64,000 nt of DNA from Amphiura filiformis (lineage: Eukaryota; Echinodermata; Ophiuroidea; Amphilepidida; Amphiuridae). The position numbers and the translations under genes are program-made. The notes beneath the pieces were generated by a model, which worked only from the letters and a program-made list of their open reading frames with translations, was not told the origin of the DNA and did no database searches. Numbering within the stretch: position 1 is the stretch's first letter; each line of letters begins with the position of its first letter. This document shows, one piece after another, positions 11,888 to 24,619 of this stretch. The DNA is taken from positions 248,001 through 312,000 of the forward strand of contig NW_027305502.1 in assembly GCF_039555335.1 (NCBI RefSeq). The letters run 5' to 3'.

Positions 11888-13349
11888 CTAAGTAATATTA
11901 GGCTACAAAAATTCTATTTGAGTTTCCGGTCGCCCGCCTGCATTACATTTTTGTGATTTTGCAAAAATAAAAATTGGTCATTTCTGCAACAAAAAAATGA
12001 ATATCAGTGCATTTTTAGTGAAATAATCAAACATCCACCGTTCAAGTCAACTTGTTGCAATAGATTGGAGTCTTTGAGTGAGTGAGCGGTAGATAACAAC
12101 AACGTTTACACTTGCGTTTGGTCATATGAAATTCGGAGAAATAATGAATAATGAAAAGTTACCTCACTTGTTTTCAAAAATTATGTGACAGGAAACTCAG
12201 TTGTCAGTAGCCTTAATAATGAATAGCTCCTATGTAAGGTGATTCAATTTCTTATAGTCCAGGACAATATAATGGTGGTCAGGAACTAAAAACAGCCAAG
12301 TAAAATACCATTCAATCAAGGCCACTTAATTGCAATGTTTAACACATAGTGAACCATGACACATGTCAACTTATGGGCTATTTCGGTTAAAATCTACACA
12401 CCCCCTATGGAAGACATGACCTTAGTCTTCCACACAAGGAGTGTAACTTTCAAATGGGGTTACCTTAATGGGTAACTCCATTTGAAATTTACACCCCCTG
12501 TGTGGTATATTCTGGTCATGTCTTCCATAGGTGGTGTATGGATTTCAACTGGAATCACCAAATCACCAAAAGTATGTCCCCCATTAACCCATGTTGATCA
12601 TATTTAGGAGATGCCAACTGGACAAAGCTGACAAACAGTAACATTTGGTTCTGCAACAAAAACTACCAGACTCTGCTATGCCTAGACTGCTTTGCATTCC
12701 CTTTTTGATAAACAATTCATACCATTCCATGCATAAAACACAACACATCCCCAGTGACTGCCCTGCCAAGAGAAAAAGGCCATTTTTCATGGATAGATGC
12801 TGTTGCCAAGTGTTGGATCAGAACAGGATTGGTGGCCGTTCCATGGTCAGAGAAATTAGAGGTATTATAAATTACAATGGTCTACTAAAGTAGACTATGC
12901 TATGCCTAAATTAAAACTGAAGTTCTATGAACCACAGAGAATGATTTCTTTACACAGTGAAAGTAAAGGAATTATTTTGGTGGTTTATGACCAGAAGGCC
13001 CAACCTACGAAAGCTGCCAGATGTCATATTTTTTAGATGCATACAATATAGAATGCAGAGATTGTCAAAATGTATATAGGGCAGCTATTGCAGGTAGAAC
13101 TTTCTGGCACTAATGCATTTTCCACTCCGATGTAGCAGTGATGGCAGTGCGCATTGCATTGGGATTAGCTACAAATCGCTAGTATTTGCTCAAAGCGCTG
13201 GAGTTACAGACGCACATGCTTAAAGACGCCGCATAGATGCACGTGAGAAACACCTGCCTCAACGCTTTGACATCACTGCCACATCAGGGTGGAAAATGCT
13301 TTAATCCCTTGATTTGTGAATACAAAACATTTCATTCCTGAATTAGTTT
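11888..13349. other. No gene; one hairpin-family copy
   Basis: Apart from the hairpin repeat at 12375-12558 I see no gene or clear element. Short frames near 12600-12890 overlap on both strands and lack any recognised similarity. Confidence 0.5.
12375..12558. repeat. Hairpin-family repeat, near-complete palindrome
   Basis: The left arm has CACCCCCTATGGAAGACATG and ACCTTAATCTTCCACAC; the right arm is its complement, ending GGATTTCAACTGGAAT. Arms of about 85 bp surround TTACCTTAATGGGTAAC. Confidence 0.92.
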
Positions 13350-14070
13350 TTACCATCCAATTATAGAGTTCCTACGTGTGACATAATACCGTCAATCATG
13401 ACCAAATGCTCAACTCTGTTCAACCAAGCATACCGATATATCTAACAGACAATTCTAACAGACGAGAGGGACCTATCAACAAGTTCACCTTTATGATCAG
13501 CTGGTCCAGATGGCGTCACCAGGTGATGACGTCACTCAGTCAAGACCAGCTGTCAGATCAGTTTGATAAAAACATCCTGAAAAGATGTGAAATGTCACTG
13601 CTATATATAAAACAGATTATTCCACAGAAAATATAAAATGTGAAACATAGAATGATCCCAAGTTTATTAAATTGACTGCATTATGGTGTGGGACACTGGT
13701 TTGAATCCTGTTTGAGTTGAGTATTTGGCCATTTTACCATCCAATTATAGAGTTCCTGTGTGTGAAATACCCTCAATCATGGCCAAATACTCAACTCAGT
13801 TCAACCGAGCATACCAACATCTCTAACAACTCGGTCACCTTTATGATCAGCTGGTCTAGATGGCGTCATCAGTGACATCATGCAGTCAAGACCATAGACC
13901 AGCTGTCAGATCAGTTTGATAAAACATCCCGAAAGGATGTGAAACGTCACTGCTATAAAAACGGTTTATACAGAAAATATAAAATGTGCAACATAGAATG
14001 ATCCCAACAGTTTATTGAATAGACTGCATTACAGTCTGGGACACTGGTTCGAATCCTGTTTGAAATCAAT
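13350..14070 (+). repeat. Direct duplication of about 350 bp with tRNA-like ends
   Basis: 13350-13725 and 13733-14070 share long blocks: CCATCCAATTATAGAGTTCC, TTTATGATCAGCTGGTC, CCAGCTGTCAGATCAGTTTG and AGAAAATATAAAATGTG. Each copy ends in a pol III B-box-like motif: GGTTTGAATCC at 13698 and the consensus GGTTCGAATCC at 14046. Possibly a tandem pair of tRNA-derived SINEs; a clear A box was not found. Confidence 0.65.
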
Positions 14071-14392
14071 AAAATATAACCATAGCATGTAGGACCTCTA
14101 TTGTTTTATAATCAGGGGTGTGAGAGATCTCAGACAAAAAAAAGAGGAAAATTACTAAAATAAGCTTAAAAACAGTATAATATCAGGGTAAAACACCAAA
14201 TATGGGCTGAAAATAAAAGAAAAATGCATACATTTTGACAATAAAAAAAGCTTAAAAAAAGCTGAACTCTCTCACACTCCTGTATAATACACAGTTACCA
14301 CTGCGAGTATTTCAAACATTAATGAAAAATATAACAAAAGTAATACCTGGAAATTGTTGGTACACACTATTGATGATCAGCTTTACTGTAAT

Positions 14393-14674
14393 GGGTTATT
14401 CCAGTTGAAATCCACACTACCCCTGTGGAAGATTTTGGAAATATCTTCCACAGGTGGAGTATGAATTTCAAATATAATGAACACATAAGGCAGTTCCATT
14501 TGAATTTCATACACCCTCTGGGAAAGATTCAACCTGAATCTTCCACAGAGGGAGGGTGAGTTTCAAATGGAACTACCGAATGTGCAAATTCCATTTGAAA
14601 TTCATACTCCCTCCGTGGAAGATATTTCCACAATCTTTCACAGGGGTAGTGTGGATTTTAAATGGAATAGCCCA
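14393..14674. repeat. Hairpin-family repeat, long three-part variant
   Basis: Outer arms GGGTTATTCCAGTTGAAATC and GATTTTAAATGGAATAGCCC flank inner segments with CTCTGGGAAAGATTCAACCT. The same layout recurs at 21397-21675 and 25800-26065. Confidence 0.88.
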
Positions 14675-14805
14675 ATGATACAAGCTGTTAAGTCTTGACA
14701 TAAAAAAATTATTATGTCAAGTTTCAGCACACAGGAAGTAGCAGGTTGCATATCCACACACTTTTATGTTATTACAAATTAAAAATTAAAAAAGAGTATT
14801 ATTAA

Positions 14806-15413
14806 TTCTATGAAAACATTTTATAAAATACCTTTAGATTATGACAATGAATGACTTCAATGTTGCTTATGTTTGGAAGGTAAATGGCCGGCATATATAA
14901 AAAATGGACGGATTTAATAACTGCTGAATTATTATTTCTATGAAAACATTTGATAAAATATAAAATACCTTTAGATTATAAATGACTTCAATGTAAGCAA
15001 GGGGTACTACACCCTGTGTAAATTTGACTATTTTTGCATTTTCTCAAAAATAATAACACACTGGTAACAATAGTTATGTATATTATTGGGGCATGGAATC
15101 CAATTACTACACTGAAATTTCAGTGAACCAAGACAAGCGGTTCAGTAAATATGATAGGAAATGAGGTACATCCTAGCGGTACCTCATTTTCTATCACAAG
15201 TATCGAACCGCTTGTCTTGGGTCACTGAAATTCCAGTGTAGTAATTGGATTCCTTGCCCCTATAATATACATAACTTTTGTTACCAGGGTGTTATTAGTT
15301 TTTGAGAAAAATGCAAAAATAGTCACAAATTTATTGAGGGGTGTAGTACCCCCTTAAGTTTGGAAGGTAAATGGTTGTCGTATATAAAAAATGGACGGAT
15401 TTAATAGCTGCTG
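14806..15413 (+). repeat. Tandem duplication, second copy split by foldback element
   Basis: 14806-14932 and the joined flanks 14933-15000 plus 15358-15413 are copies of one about 125-bp sequence (TATGAAAACATTTxATAAAA, TACCTTTAGATTAT, AATGACTTCAATG, GTTTGGAAGGTAAATGG, AAAAATGGACGGATTTAATA). The first copy reads straight through TTGCTTATG where the second holds the element. Confidence 0.85.
15001..15353. mobile_element. Foldback element bounded by TTAA, copy 2 (reverse orientation)
   Basis: Same element as 10075-10442 but inverted: its right arm, read in complement, matches copy 1's left arm closely (GGGGGTACTACACCCCTCAA). TTAA remains only on the right side (15354-15357). Confidence 0.88.
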
Positions 15414-15773
15414 TTTTTCTGTCACAAATGCTTGTTTTTGCATTGCTGCATTATTGACATAAATATTCAAATATTTGTCGACGAGTATTGAATGTGTATT
15501 TACATACAAAATACTCCATGTATCAGAAGTGTTAAAAGGCACTTTAAAATCGGAGGGAATATTTGAAAACATTTTGCATATTTGAGATATTTCAAGGGGA
15601 ACTGTGACATGATCTTGTTATAAGTTTGGCGGACCGCCAAATCTGGAATCGTCTTTTTGTTAAATTCATGTCTGCCAAACTCATAACGATCTGATCCAAT
15701 CAGACCAAAGCTGACAATAATGAAATTGTAGGCAAAAACAAGGAGCAATAAGAAACATTAGGAAATGAACATA

Positions 15774-16026
15774 TGTGACGCGATCAAGCAAAATCAGTCG
15801 GAACTCGGACATATTAAATTTTCAGTTTCTTATAGGATAGTAAAAAGCATTTACAAAGCTGCATTTTGTAGAAAACCTCATTGATATTGAACAACCAGTT
15901 CCAAAGATATGAGCAATTAAAGAGTTTCCAAAACAATAGGAAACAAAAGGAAATGTTTTCTTTGTTTGCCTATATCTCAAAATCAATATTTCCGAGTTCT
16001 GACTGATTTTGCTTGATCGCATCACC
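15774..16026. mobile_element. TGTGAC-type inverted-repeat element
   Basis: Ends TGTGACGCGATCAAGCAAAA and the complement of TTTTGCTTGATCGCATCACC, terminal repeats of about 35 bp with few mismatches. Internal sequence is non-coding. Confidence 0.8.
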
Positions 16027-16848
16027 TAATGAGTTCACAACTTTGCAATCACTACAGGAGCTATTTAAGGGGGAAAAATCACTGCACACTGGCAAATGTA
16101 TAGTTTCCTGGTGGGCATCGTCAATGCTGATTGCTTGATTGAAATTGATGTACACTAACATGCATTTTGAGTAATGATTGTACCGGTAAAGTTACTGATG
16201 CATCATGAACATATCATGAAATAATTTATTGTTGTGGTATAAAATAAAAACATTGACATTGAGTTTTATGCACATATTTTTTTCAAGGTTCTTCATTTAA
16301 GCTTTTTAAGTCTTTTAAAATGAATATTTAAGGTATGTAAGTAATGAATATGTTCACTTTCATTCATATATATTATTTAATCATTCACTATATTGAACAA
16401 AATAATTAAAGAGATCTTTTAAATCAGGCTTGTACTTTAGGGTTCATCACATTCATGGTGTTCATTCAACATAAGATTTGCAAATAATCAGTTGTCAAAA
16501 TATTGAGCAAAATACGAAATTCTAATCATGGTTTTTTGTTTTGTTTGAGGTGCCCCTCCTCTAAGAGAAAGAGATTTTTTGGCTGATTTTAACCCCCTAT
16601 ATTTGCACAATTTTCTAACTCTGAGGGGAACCCCTTTGGGTGCCCCCCAATTTCACCAAATAGAGTCGTATTTGCTGATAAAATTTGAGCAAGAGGCAGA
16701 CATTTTTTCAGGAGTGGTCTCTATGAAATGAGGTTTTTAAGAAAAGGGATGCTGAAGTGTTGATGAGGTGTTGAGTGTATGCGTTCAAAAGCCGGCGAAA
16801 AAGTGACCGTACAAAAGGCTCTACTAATTAGCATATCTACTGTATATA
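16027..16848. other. No gene seen
   Basis: AT-rich sequence with no supported coding or repeat structure, except a segment near 16550-16720 with GAACCCCTTTGGGTGCCCCC-like low-complexity text. Confidence 0.4.
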
Positions 16849-17098
16849 TGTGACATGATCAAGAGGAATGAGTCAGATGTCGATAGTTATTGTTTTTGAG
16901 ATATTGGCAAAAATAGTGTTCAGATTCTTTTGTTTTATTATTCCTAGTCATTGATAAATTGCTCATAACTCAGCAACCAAATGCCCCATTCTGATGGGGT
17001 TTGCATCAAAATGTAGCATATTTCGTAAACTGCCAGAAAATGCTGTAAAACACTTGAAAATTGCTGACTTATAACTCATTCCCCTTGATCATGTTACA
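16849..17098. mobile_element. TGTGAC-type inverted-repeat element
   Basis: Ends TGTGACATGATCAAGAGGAA and the complement of TTCCCCTTGATCATGTTACA. TA flanks both ends. A left-end fragment of the same family occurs at 41924. Confidence 0.82.
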
Positions 17099-17841
17099 TA
17101 TTTCAAGCACAGATTTTGAATTGGCACTGTACAGACTGCTCAAAATAGCCCCTGAACTGTGCCAGGGATGTGGGAATTTCAACTTTGGTTTGAATGGATC
17201 AGATCAGATCATGTCACAATTACATAATAAAAAGTCAATTATACAATTTGCCATAGAAATGTAACAGTATTAACTACCATAGCAATAGGTGAAAACAATT
17301 TTTGAATAAACGCACTGCATTAGTACGTTCATGCGGTACCTCTGCACTGAACCATAGATGTCAAAGAACAGGTAAAAAGACCTGGATCATAATTCTATAG
17401 AATATTTATATCATGTTGATCACTTGCACCTATAAGATTAGTATCTTTGAAAAGAGCTCTGTTGTATTCAATCTATGATTGCAGACATTCACAGGTGATG
17501 AGTGCAACCTGCTTGTAGTGCAGGGTGATATATTCAAATATTGTTTTAACCTATTGCTATGGTAGTTAATCCTGATACATCATCACTTCTACAGTGAATT
17601 GAGAATGTATGTATCCCAATTACATAATAACAGATATACAATACAATACAATCATGGTTTCAAACCACAATGTTGGAATGTTCGGCATAATTATATACAT
17701 TCTAGACAATACATCACATTAGGCTAAGACATCATTACATGACCTATTTTAACCCTTGCATATTTCTGGTATGTTGTATACATTCTTAAAGAATCAATTA
17801 TCAACAGTTGTGAAATTATTTCTCATAACCACACAGGCACT

Positions 17842-17938
17842 GGGCTATTCCAGTTGAAATCCATATACCCCAAATGGAAGACATGACCTTAATCTCCCAC
17901 ACAGGGAGTGTGAATTTTAAATGGGGTTACCTGAATGC
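17842..17938. repeat. Hairpin-family repeat, left half only
   Basis: GGGCTATTCCAGTTGAAATC through GGAAGACATGACCTTAATCT and AATGGGGTTACCTGAAT, then stops; the complementary half is missing. A TTAA element begins 15 bp later. Confidence 0.85.
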
Positions 17939-17952
17939 AGGTCTTATATTAA

Positions 17953-18413
17953 AGCCATATTATAACATTTGCTGAGGAAGACGCCCTCACTGAATTTTTA
18001 AAATTCCCTTTTTTACATGATTAAATTGTACTTTATTATACCAATATACCCTGCAAAAATCAAGACTCTAGGTGATGTAGTTTTGTCAAAATCCGAGATT
18101 TTGAATAAAACGCCGAACCGTGCTTTATTATTACGATGGAATTATTAGTCGAACGCATACACGATGTTCATAACACACAGTACGCATACACGGCGTGCAG
18201 GACGGTGATATACACAACAAAGGGTCGTACCACAACATGACCGAAGGAGTGGTACGTATTGGCATATATGTGCGCTGGTAGTAAACTCAATTTTCTTTGC
18301 TTTGCCGTAGTTGTTCGCTCAAAAATAAAAGGGATATATCTGACAGTAAAAGCTAACATTTTATGGCAAAGAAATGTTAAATCTATTTTGTTTGAAAATG
18401 TTATAATATGGCT
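17953..18413. mobile_element. TTAA element, AGCC-ATATT family
   Basis: Terminal repeats AGCCATATTATAACATTT and AATGTTATAATATGGCT, each next to TTAA (17949 and 18414). The interior matches 9795-10070 and, in reverse, 58205-58496. Non-autonomous. Confidence 0.88.
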
Positions 18414-18829
18414 TTAAGTATGCCTGGAGCTAAAATGAGCTCCTGGTTCCACAGATAGCTCCTGATCCAATATAGTTTGTAGTGTAAAATATTGGACACA
18501 AAAAAGCCTGGGTACCTGCTTAATATAAGCACTGTCTGAATTAGGGGCAGATTAGGGCTGTGTCTTCAAAATATTACAAAGAAGCCAAAAAATCAGGTTC
18601 GAAAAAAAAACCCACCAATTTCATATTATAAGATAAGGGGCTAAGCTTTTTTTCAAGCAAAAAATTAATTTTACAAAAATTCAACATATTATTTTTCCTC
18701 AAACATTTTGTTTTTACAAAATGAAATCAATAAATCCTATGAAAATCAATTTGCAATTTTCCTAAAACTTCCTAACCTACTCTGCATTAATTGATAATAA
18801 ATATTTGTGATTTGATGCATAATTTGCTA

Positions 18830-19760
18830 TCAATCCTGAAAGGCCACCTACAGGACACAAATTTGTTTTTATAGCTTTTTCCGGTCTCAAAATAAGTGTC
18901 AAAAAGTGATTTTGTTCTCAACGAATCATGCGTATGATTGAGCATGTTAATCAATACTATTTTAATTAGCCCAACCCATTTTAAAACCAGCATCTGGTGC
19001 CAAAAATTGTTGTTTGTTTTGAAATAATTTCCGTAATTGAATCCATGTGTGTATTCACATTGAGAATTCCCTTGTAAAAACAGTTAAGACAGAGAGATGT
19101 GACCAGTTTGTGACCAGTTTGACAACCTCATCCACCAATTTGCCAACAATCCACCTACAGGACACACTTGTTTTTTACAGCTTTTTACGGTCCCGGTTTC
19201 CGGTCTGAAAACAAATGTCAAAAAGTGATTTTGTTCCCAAACAATCGTGTGTATGGTTGAGCATGTTAATCAATTTACTATTTTAATTAGCCCAACCCAT
19301 TTTAAAACTAGCATCTGGTGCCAAAAATTGTTGTTTATTTTGAAATAATTTCCCTAATTGAATGTTGTATGTATTCACATTGAGAATTCCCTTGTAACAA
19401 AAGTTACAAAACAGTTATAAAGAGATGTGACCAGTTTGACAGCCTCATCCCCCAATTTGCCAACAATCCTGAAAGACCATCTACAGGACACCCAAGCTTT
19501 TTTATAGCTTTTTCGGGTCCCGGTTTCCAGTCTGAAAACAAATGTCAACAAGTGATTTTGTTCCCAAACAATCGTGTGTATGATTGAGCATGTTAATCAA
19601 TACTACTTTAATTAGCCCAACTCATTTTAAAACTAGCATCTGGTGCCAAATATTGTTGTTTATTCTGAAATATTTCCCCTAATTGAATAGATGTATGTAA
19701 TCACGTTGAAAATTAGCTTGTAACAAAAGTTCGACAGCCAGATTGACAGCCTCTTCCCCC
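18830..19760 (+). repeat. Three tandem copies of a 305-330-bp repeat
   Basis: CCACCTACAGGACACA-like text recurs at about 18845, 19150 and 19479, each followed by AAAAAGTGATTTTGTTC, GATTGAGCATGTTAATCAAT, TTTTAATTAGCCCAACCCAT and GCATCTGGTGCCAAAAATTG. There is no open frame. Confidence 0.9.
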
Positions 19761-21073
19761 ACTTTATCTTAAATCAAAATGGAGAGTTTGGCATCGGGAG
19801 GAAAGCTCATATTTTTCTCATAAAGACTTAATAGGACATTTTACATGAAATTGTTTTATACTACTTAGCTATATGTATTTGAATGGATCTTCAACTTCAA
19901 CAAGTACTGCTGTTTTACTTTTTTTGCCAAATTTTTGATTTCAAAATACCTAATGACAATTTGAATGACTTATCCTTTGTGAAGATAATGGCAAGCTTTA
20001 CATGCTACAATGCTTGCATAATAACAATTGAACACTGTAAACTGGAACTTAAAAAATTCTGGTATTTTTCTTTAAAACCACTACTGTGTTGTTAATCAAA
20101 ATGCGCGTAAATACACTATCCTTCTTTTTATGTCAAAACATTGTGAATACAATTAATAGTCCTCAAGCTATAGGCATATTTATAACGGTTGCATTGGTTT
20201 TTGTGAAGTATTTCAGGTACCTTCATTCGGGATATATGAACAGGATGCCATGTAAATTACAGTTAATGATACAAAATCATTTGCAGTTAATGATGGTACA
20301 TTAGTTAATAATTTACAAAATGGATTTGTTTATTGCTATTATAGTCTAATGTCATTTTGTCTCATCATTGCATGGTCTAACACCATTTCATCTATCACCA
20401 ATGTCCTAGCTAATGAACAAGTTTCAGGGTTATTGCACTGAAAACATCATTAGCAAAGAAAATTCCTCACATATGTTGATAATTGATTCTATTATATAGT
20501 GTATAGAGCATCAGTCCTTGGTAATACAGAAGATAATGTATTAAAACAAATTGAAAGCTTAGGCTCAATTACCTTAAGTGTAAACCTAGCCCAAAACCTA
20601 GTAGCCGATCTGTAAGATAACATATAAAGCACCCTCTCTCAGTCTCTGTTTAAAAGGTTTCTGACCTCAGCTCAAGTTTCATAATGAATAACTCTCATTG
20701 TCATTAAATTTCATTACCACTTTCGACCAACCACTTGAACGAGTTGTGAAATGTGTCTTGGGTGCATGGCACACCTGTGTTTATCTTCATAATCTCATCA
20801 ATCATCAAGTTGCACAAGATGTCATATTGGTCAATGGTCATACCCATTTAAAAAAAAGTGCAGTGATTTATAGTGCGCCACGCACAGGAACGCCTAGACG
20901 TTGATCCACAAGCCTCTGCACACTAATACAGGTTGTCGCTGACCACTACAGCCCCACATCATTCCATAAACCATTTAACAACAGTAGGTCTAATGCTCTG
21001 TTCTGTTTTTTTGGTATGTATGGATAACAGTTAGGTTAATGCTATGATTGGTTTGCATAAGAGGGCCTCTTTA
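19761..21073. other. No gene; sequence shared with 47,340-47,530
   Basis: GACAATTTGAATGACTTATC at about 19950 recurs near 47455. The stretch following the tandem repeats (GCATCGGGAGGAAAGCTCAT) resembles the start of the TTAA element at 21078. Short frames here are not supported. Confidence 0.5.
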
Positions 21074-21077
21074 TTAA

Positions 21078-21706
21078 AGGTGCTTGGCCAGATTTACAGC
21101 CTCATCCCCCCCACTTCAACCCATTAAAATGCAAATTTTGGTATTGGGTGAAAGTTCATACTTATCTCATAGCTCCAGTGAAATTTTAGGCCTGGAATAC
21201 GTTTTGTTTAGGTGGTATAAACAAACAAAATGTAATTTGGTGATTACCACTACAGTAAGTTGTGCACTGTTTTATAATAGGATACACACTTTTGATTCTA
21301 GAATCCAAATCTCTGAAGCAATTTTCTCAAAACTTGGTGTAAGAATGTTTGGATGATGGACCTCAATGTGAGGTAGAACACACTTTATGTTACATTGGGC
21401 TATTCCATTTAAAATCCACACTACCCCTGTGGAAGATTTTGGAAATATATTCCATAGGGGGAGTATGTTTTTCAAATGTAACTGGTCACAGTTAATCATT
21501 TTGAAACTCATGCTCCCCATGTATTATGGCTTTACCTATATCTTTCACAACTGGAGTGACTATTTCAAATGGAAGTTACCCAATTGTCTATTCTATTTGA
21601 AACTTATAATCCCTCTGTGGAAGACTTTAGCTAAATCTTCCACAGGGGAGGGTGGATTTTAAATGGAATAGCCCATTTGGACCACCCACAATCTGGCCAT
21701 GCACCT
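21078..21706. mobile_element. TTAA element, AGGTGC-GGCCAGAT family
   Basis: Terminal repeats AGGTGCTTGGCCAGATT and AATCTGGCCATGCACCT, each abutting TTAA (21074 and 21707). A three-part hairpin repeat (21397-21675) is nested just inside the right end. Confidence 0.85.
21397..21675. repeat. Hairpin-family repeat, three-part variant (nested)
   Basis: GGGCTATTCCATTTAAAATC to GATTTTAAATGGAATAGCCC, same layout as 14393-14674, lying inside the TTAA element at 21078. Confidence 0.87.
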
Positions 21707-21771
21707 TTAATGTTTAGAATATCAAGACATGGTTCAAACAGAAGAGACAAGAGTGTGTTTTGTATGTTTCA

Positions 21772-21966
21772 TGTCTGCTGATCTAACATTGCCTCTGATT
21801 GGTCAATTATGTGATATCTTCACTTTAATCACCAATCAGAATGGAGCTTTGTAAATAATTCATCCCAATTATTTTGTGCGGTGAAATTATTCTGACAATG
21901 TTGCTGATTGGTCCAATCGATAATGAAAACTTCTTTTTGGCCAATCAGCAGGTAGTTCTCATGGGG
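21772..21966. mobile_element. TTAA element, CCCCATGAG family, copy in reverse
   Basis: The complement matches 27703-27910 over about 190 bp (TGCTGATTGG, CCAATCAGAGGCAATGTTAG and others). The right end GTTCTCATGGGG meets TTAA at 21967; the left end is lost. Confidence 0.82.
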
Positions 21967-24619
21967 TTAATACTAAGAACACGGAACGCATAATCTTTAA
22001 TACCAGGTATGCAACATTATTTTCTCTATGGTCACCAGACATGTGAGGTTTACCTATGAGGTAAGCATGGACTAAAGAGATACAGACAAACTCCAAACAG
22101 TCAAAGTCTTGGCATCACCCGGCGATAATGAGGGCTGATCATTCCATGAAATGCGACAGGCAAAACTGCTACACACACACCGCATATATTTATGGTCTTT
22201 CGCGAAACGCGAAGACACACAATGCTCTATCACGTATATGCGAAGACATGCAACGCTGGTGTGATTGTTAGAAACAGCACGATCAGCCCTCATGAATATG
22301 CGAGAGTTCACAGCATACAGTGCACAGGACTTCATTGGAAAATTAGTCTACGGAGGTAAGTGACACATAGCAAAATACTGAAAAAAGATTTGTCTCTTGT
22401 TAAATCCCATGTTACGCAAGAATTCTCTTGAATTATAGAACAGGGATCAGCCGGCATGGGGCTGCAACGTTCAGGAATCCTGCATGCCGCCCTTGTAGTA
22501 CTGCAAGCTATGATCAACTTCAAGATCTTATGTCCTGCAAGGTATGATCAACTTCACCCTGTCACTGCTGATGCTACTTCACTGGGTTGACCAATCTGAC
22601 AGTGAAAGGTACTTGCGTATCGGCTCCCGTCTTGGAGTACTTTTGAAGCAACCTCATCATATGGCTACTGCATGCAGCTGTGTTGTTGATTTCACAGCAG
22701 TCACTTTACTGGGTATACAACCAGTAGGAGAGATATCTTGCCACTTTTGTCTTTCATTTTCTTCTGCATGTATACACTGCTCTTATCACTGTAGATATAT
22801 ACACAGTTACTCTGTTTCTAGCATTGGTCAGCTTAAGACGACAGCATGGTGTTCCCTCATCTCCAATTGCTGAAATACGAATGTTAACAAAGAAAATATT
22901 GAGTTGATTTTATATAATAAAAACTTCACTGATGAGGTTAATCTTGTTAATAGGTTTAAACCTTGTTAATGATTAGAGAATTTAAAGGTATTGTTTTTAG
23001 CCGGTGTTGTGCATCTATTGTCTCATATAAAACAGGCAAAATCATTATTTTAAGTAACAACGAGGTGAAGCTGAGTCTTTTTACTAGGAATTATATAGAG
23101 CTAAGAATCAATTAGTGCCATTCTTGCTATGCACCTCCGACTGGTTCAAATAGCGAGTATGAGTATTGCGTCGACGGGCACGCGCTGAAACGTGTTATAT
23201 CGTGTCATATCACATGACTAAGAACCAATCGGATTGCAGGAACTTTCTCAAGTGTTTAAGAATGTTTAATATCAATCAACATAACTATTCACCTAAAGAA
23301 TATATGATGTAAAAAGTAACCATTTACACATTGACAATTGTTGCCACTTTGTAATCTATTACTTGGCTACATATAATATAGTACCATAGCAATAATCTTG
23401 CTTTACACAAAACATGATTCTTACATAAAAGACATACTTCTTTGACTACATAGATCCTCACAGGACCCAAATACATCTACTGCAGCATTTTCAAGGGTAA
23501 TTTACAAGTTTGTAACTCTTTCAGCACATGAGTCTATTATGATTCTTTATAACTATATTTCCATGATTCAGAGTTTAAAACCAGGGCTGTCAACTTTTCG
23601 AAATTGCTTGGTGTGAGATATTGTCAAACAGGGGCTTACTGGGACGGAATATTACCGAATATGTCCCATGTAATTATTTTTAAAAACTTTTTTTATGAAA
23701 ACAATTTTCTTAATGCAAGTAGTCTTACCTTTAACCTTATAACGTTGGAAGCCCCTCGTATCCTCTGTGACCTGGTAGACCTAAACATAAAGCAAGAAAA
23801 ACCAACAGTTGCAAATAGTGTCTTTTTCCTGAAATCCATAACACATATTTTTATAATAAGCTAAATACAACGGTTCACATAATCACACACAATCAAAATA
23901 TCAACACTTTAGCTGACTAAGTAAACTAAAACCACAATATGGTCAATCTTGAACACGACATTGCATCAAAATGGAGTGTATCAAATCACATGGCACATGT
24001 AATTGTACATCAAAATTGGCTTAGAAACACGTCCATCAATGGTAAAAAAAGCAGTGAGTCTTCCTTTCACATCCAAAGCTCTAAACCTATAAAAATAATG
24101 AAATTTTTGAACAGCAACCTGAGTCTTAGCCAGAAATCAGAAACCACCCGTCCAAGCAGATACCAAAATTTGACCCTCAAATATAAAACAACTTGTATAC
24201 ACCCATGGAAGGGTCACTGGGGTCAAATATGTCCTGATTTGGCCTTAACATGTCACTGTGAATTAGTCTCAATTTCATATAACCTTAAAATCATCTGTTT
24301 TAGAGCTATCACATCTGTAAAATCCATTAAATCCGCCCGTCTAAAATTAGATTAGCCCGTCTTAAAGACGGGTGGACGCATGGCTAGCTAAGACCTTGAC
24401 AGCAACTGTATTGTCATAATAACTAATCTAGAAAATCTACAAAATAAAGAAGGTGATTACACAATATCATAGATACACACACAGTATGATGGTCTAGCTA
24501 TTAAAATAAGATGGATAGTTTGAAATATGCAATATGCTTTTGTAGTATGAGATGATATCAAGAAATATGGATCTACTAGAAAAGCAAGTGTGAATAGTCA
24601 CCTGGCAGAAGCATATTGT
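21967..24619. other. No gene supported
   Basis: Single-copy-looking AT-rich sequence. Short frames at 22072-22335 (-), 22544-22873 (+) and 23939-24355 (+) lack recognised domains, splice logic and flanking signals. I see no repeats with clear ends. Confidence 0.45.

Noticed and set aside
14041-14065. tRNA gene suggested by GGTTCGAATCC
   Set aside because: No matching acceptor, D or anticodon arms upstream; only a B-box-like motif at a repeat end.
22072-22873. Short frames on both strands
   Set aside because: They show no similarity I recognise and have no consistent splice sites; expected by chance.
23939-24355. 138-codon plus-strand frame
   Set aside because: Composition is not protein-like, no known domain, no splice signals or adjoining exons in phase.
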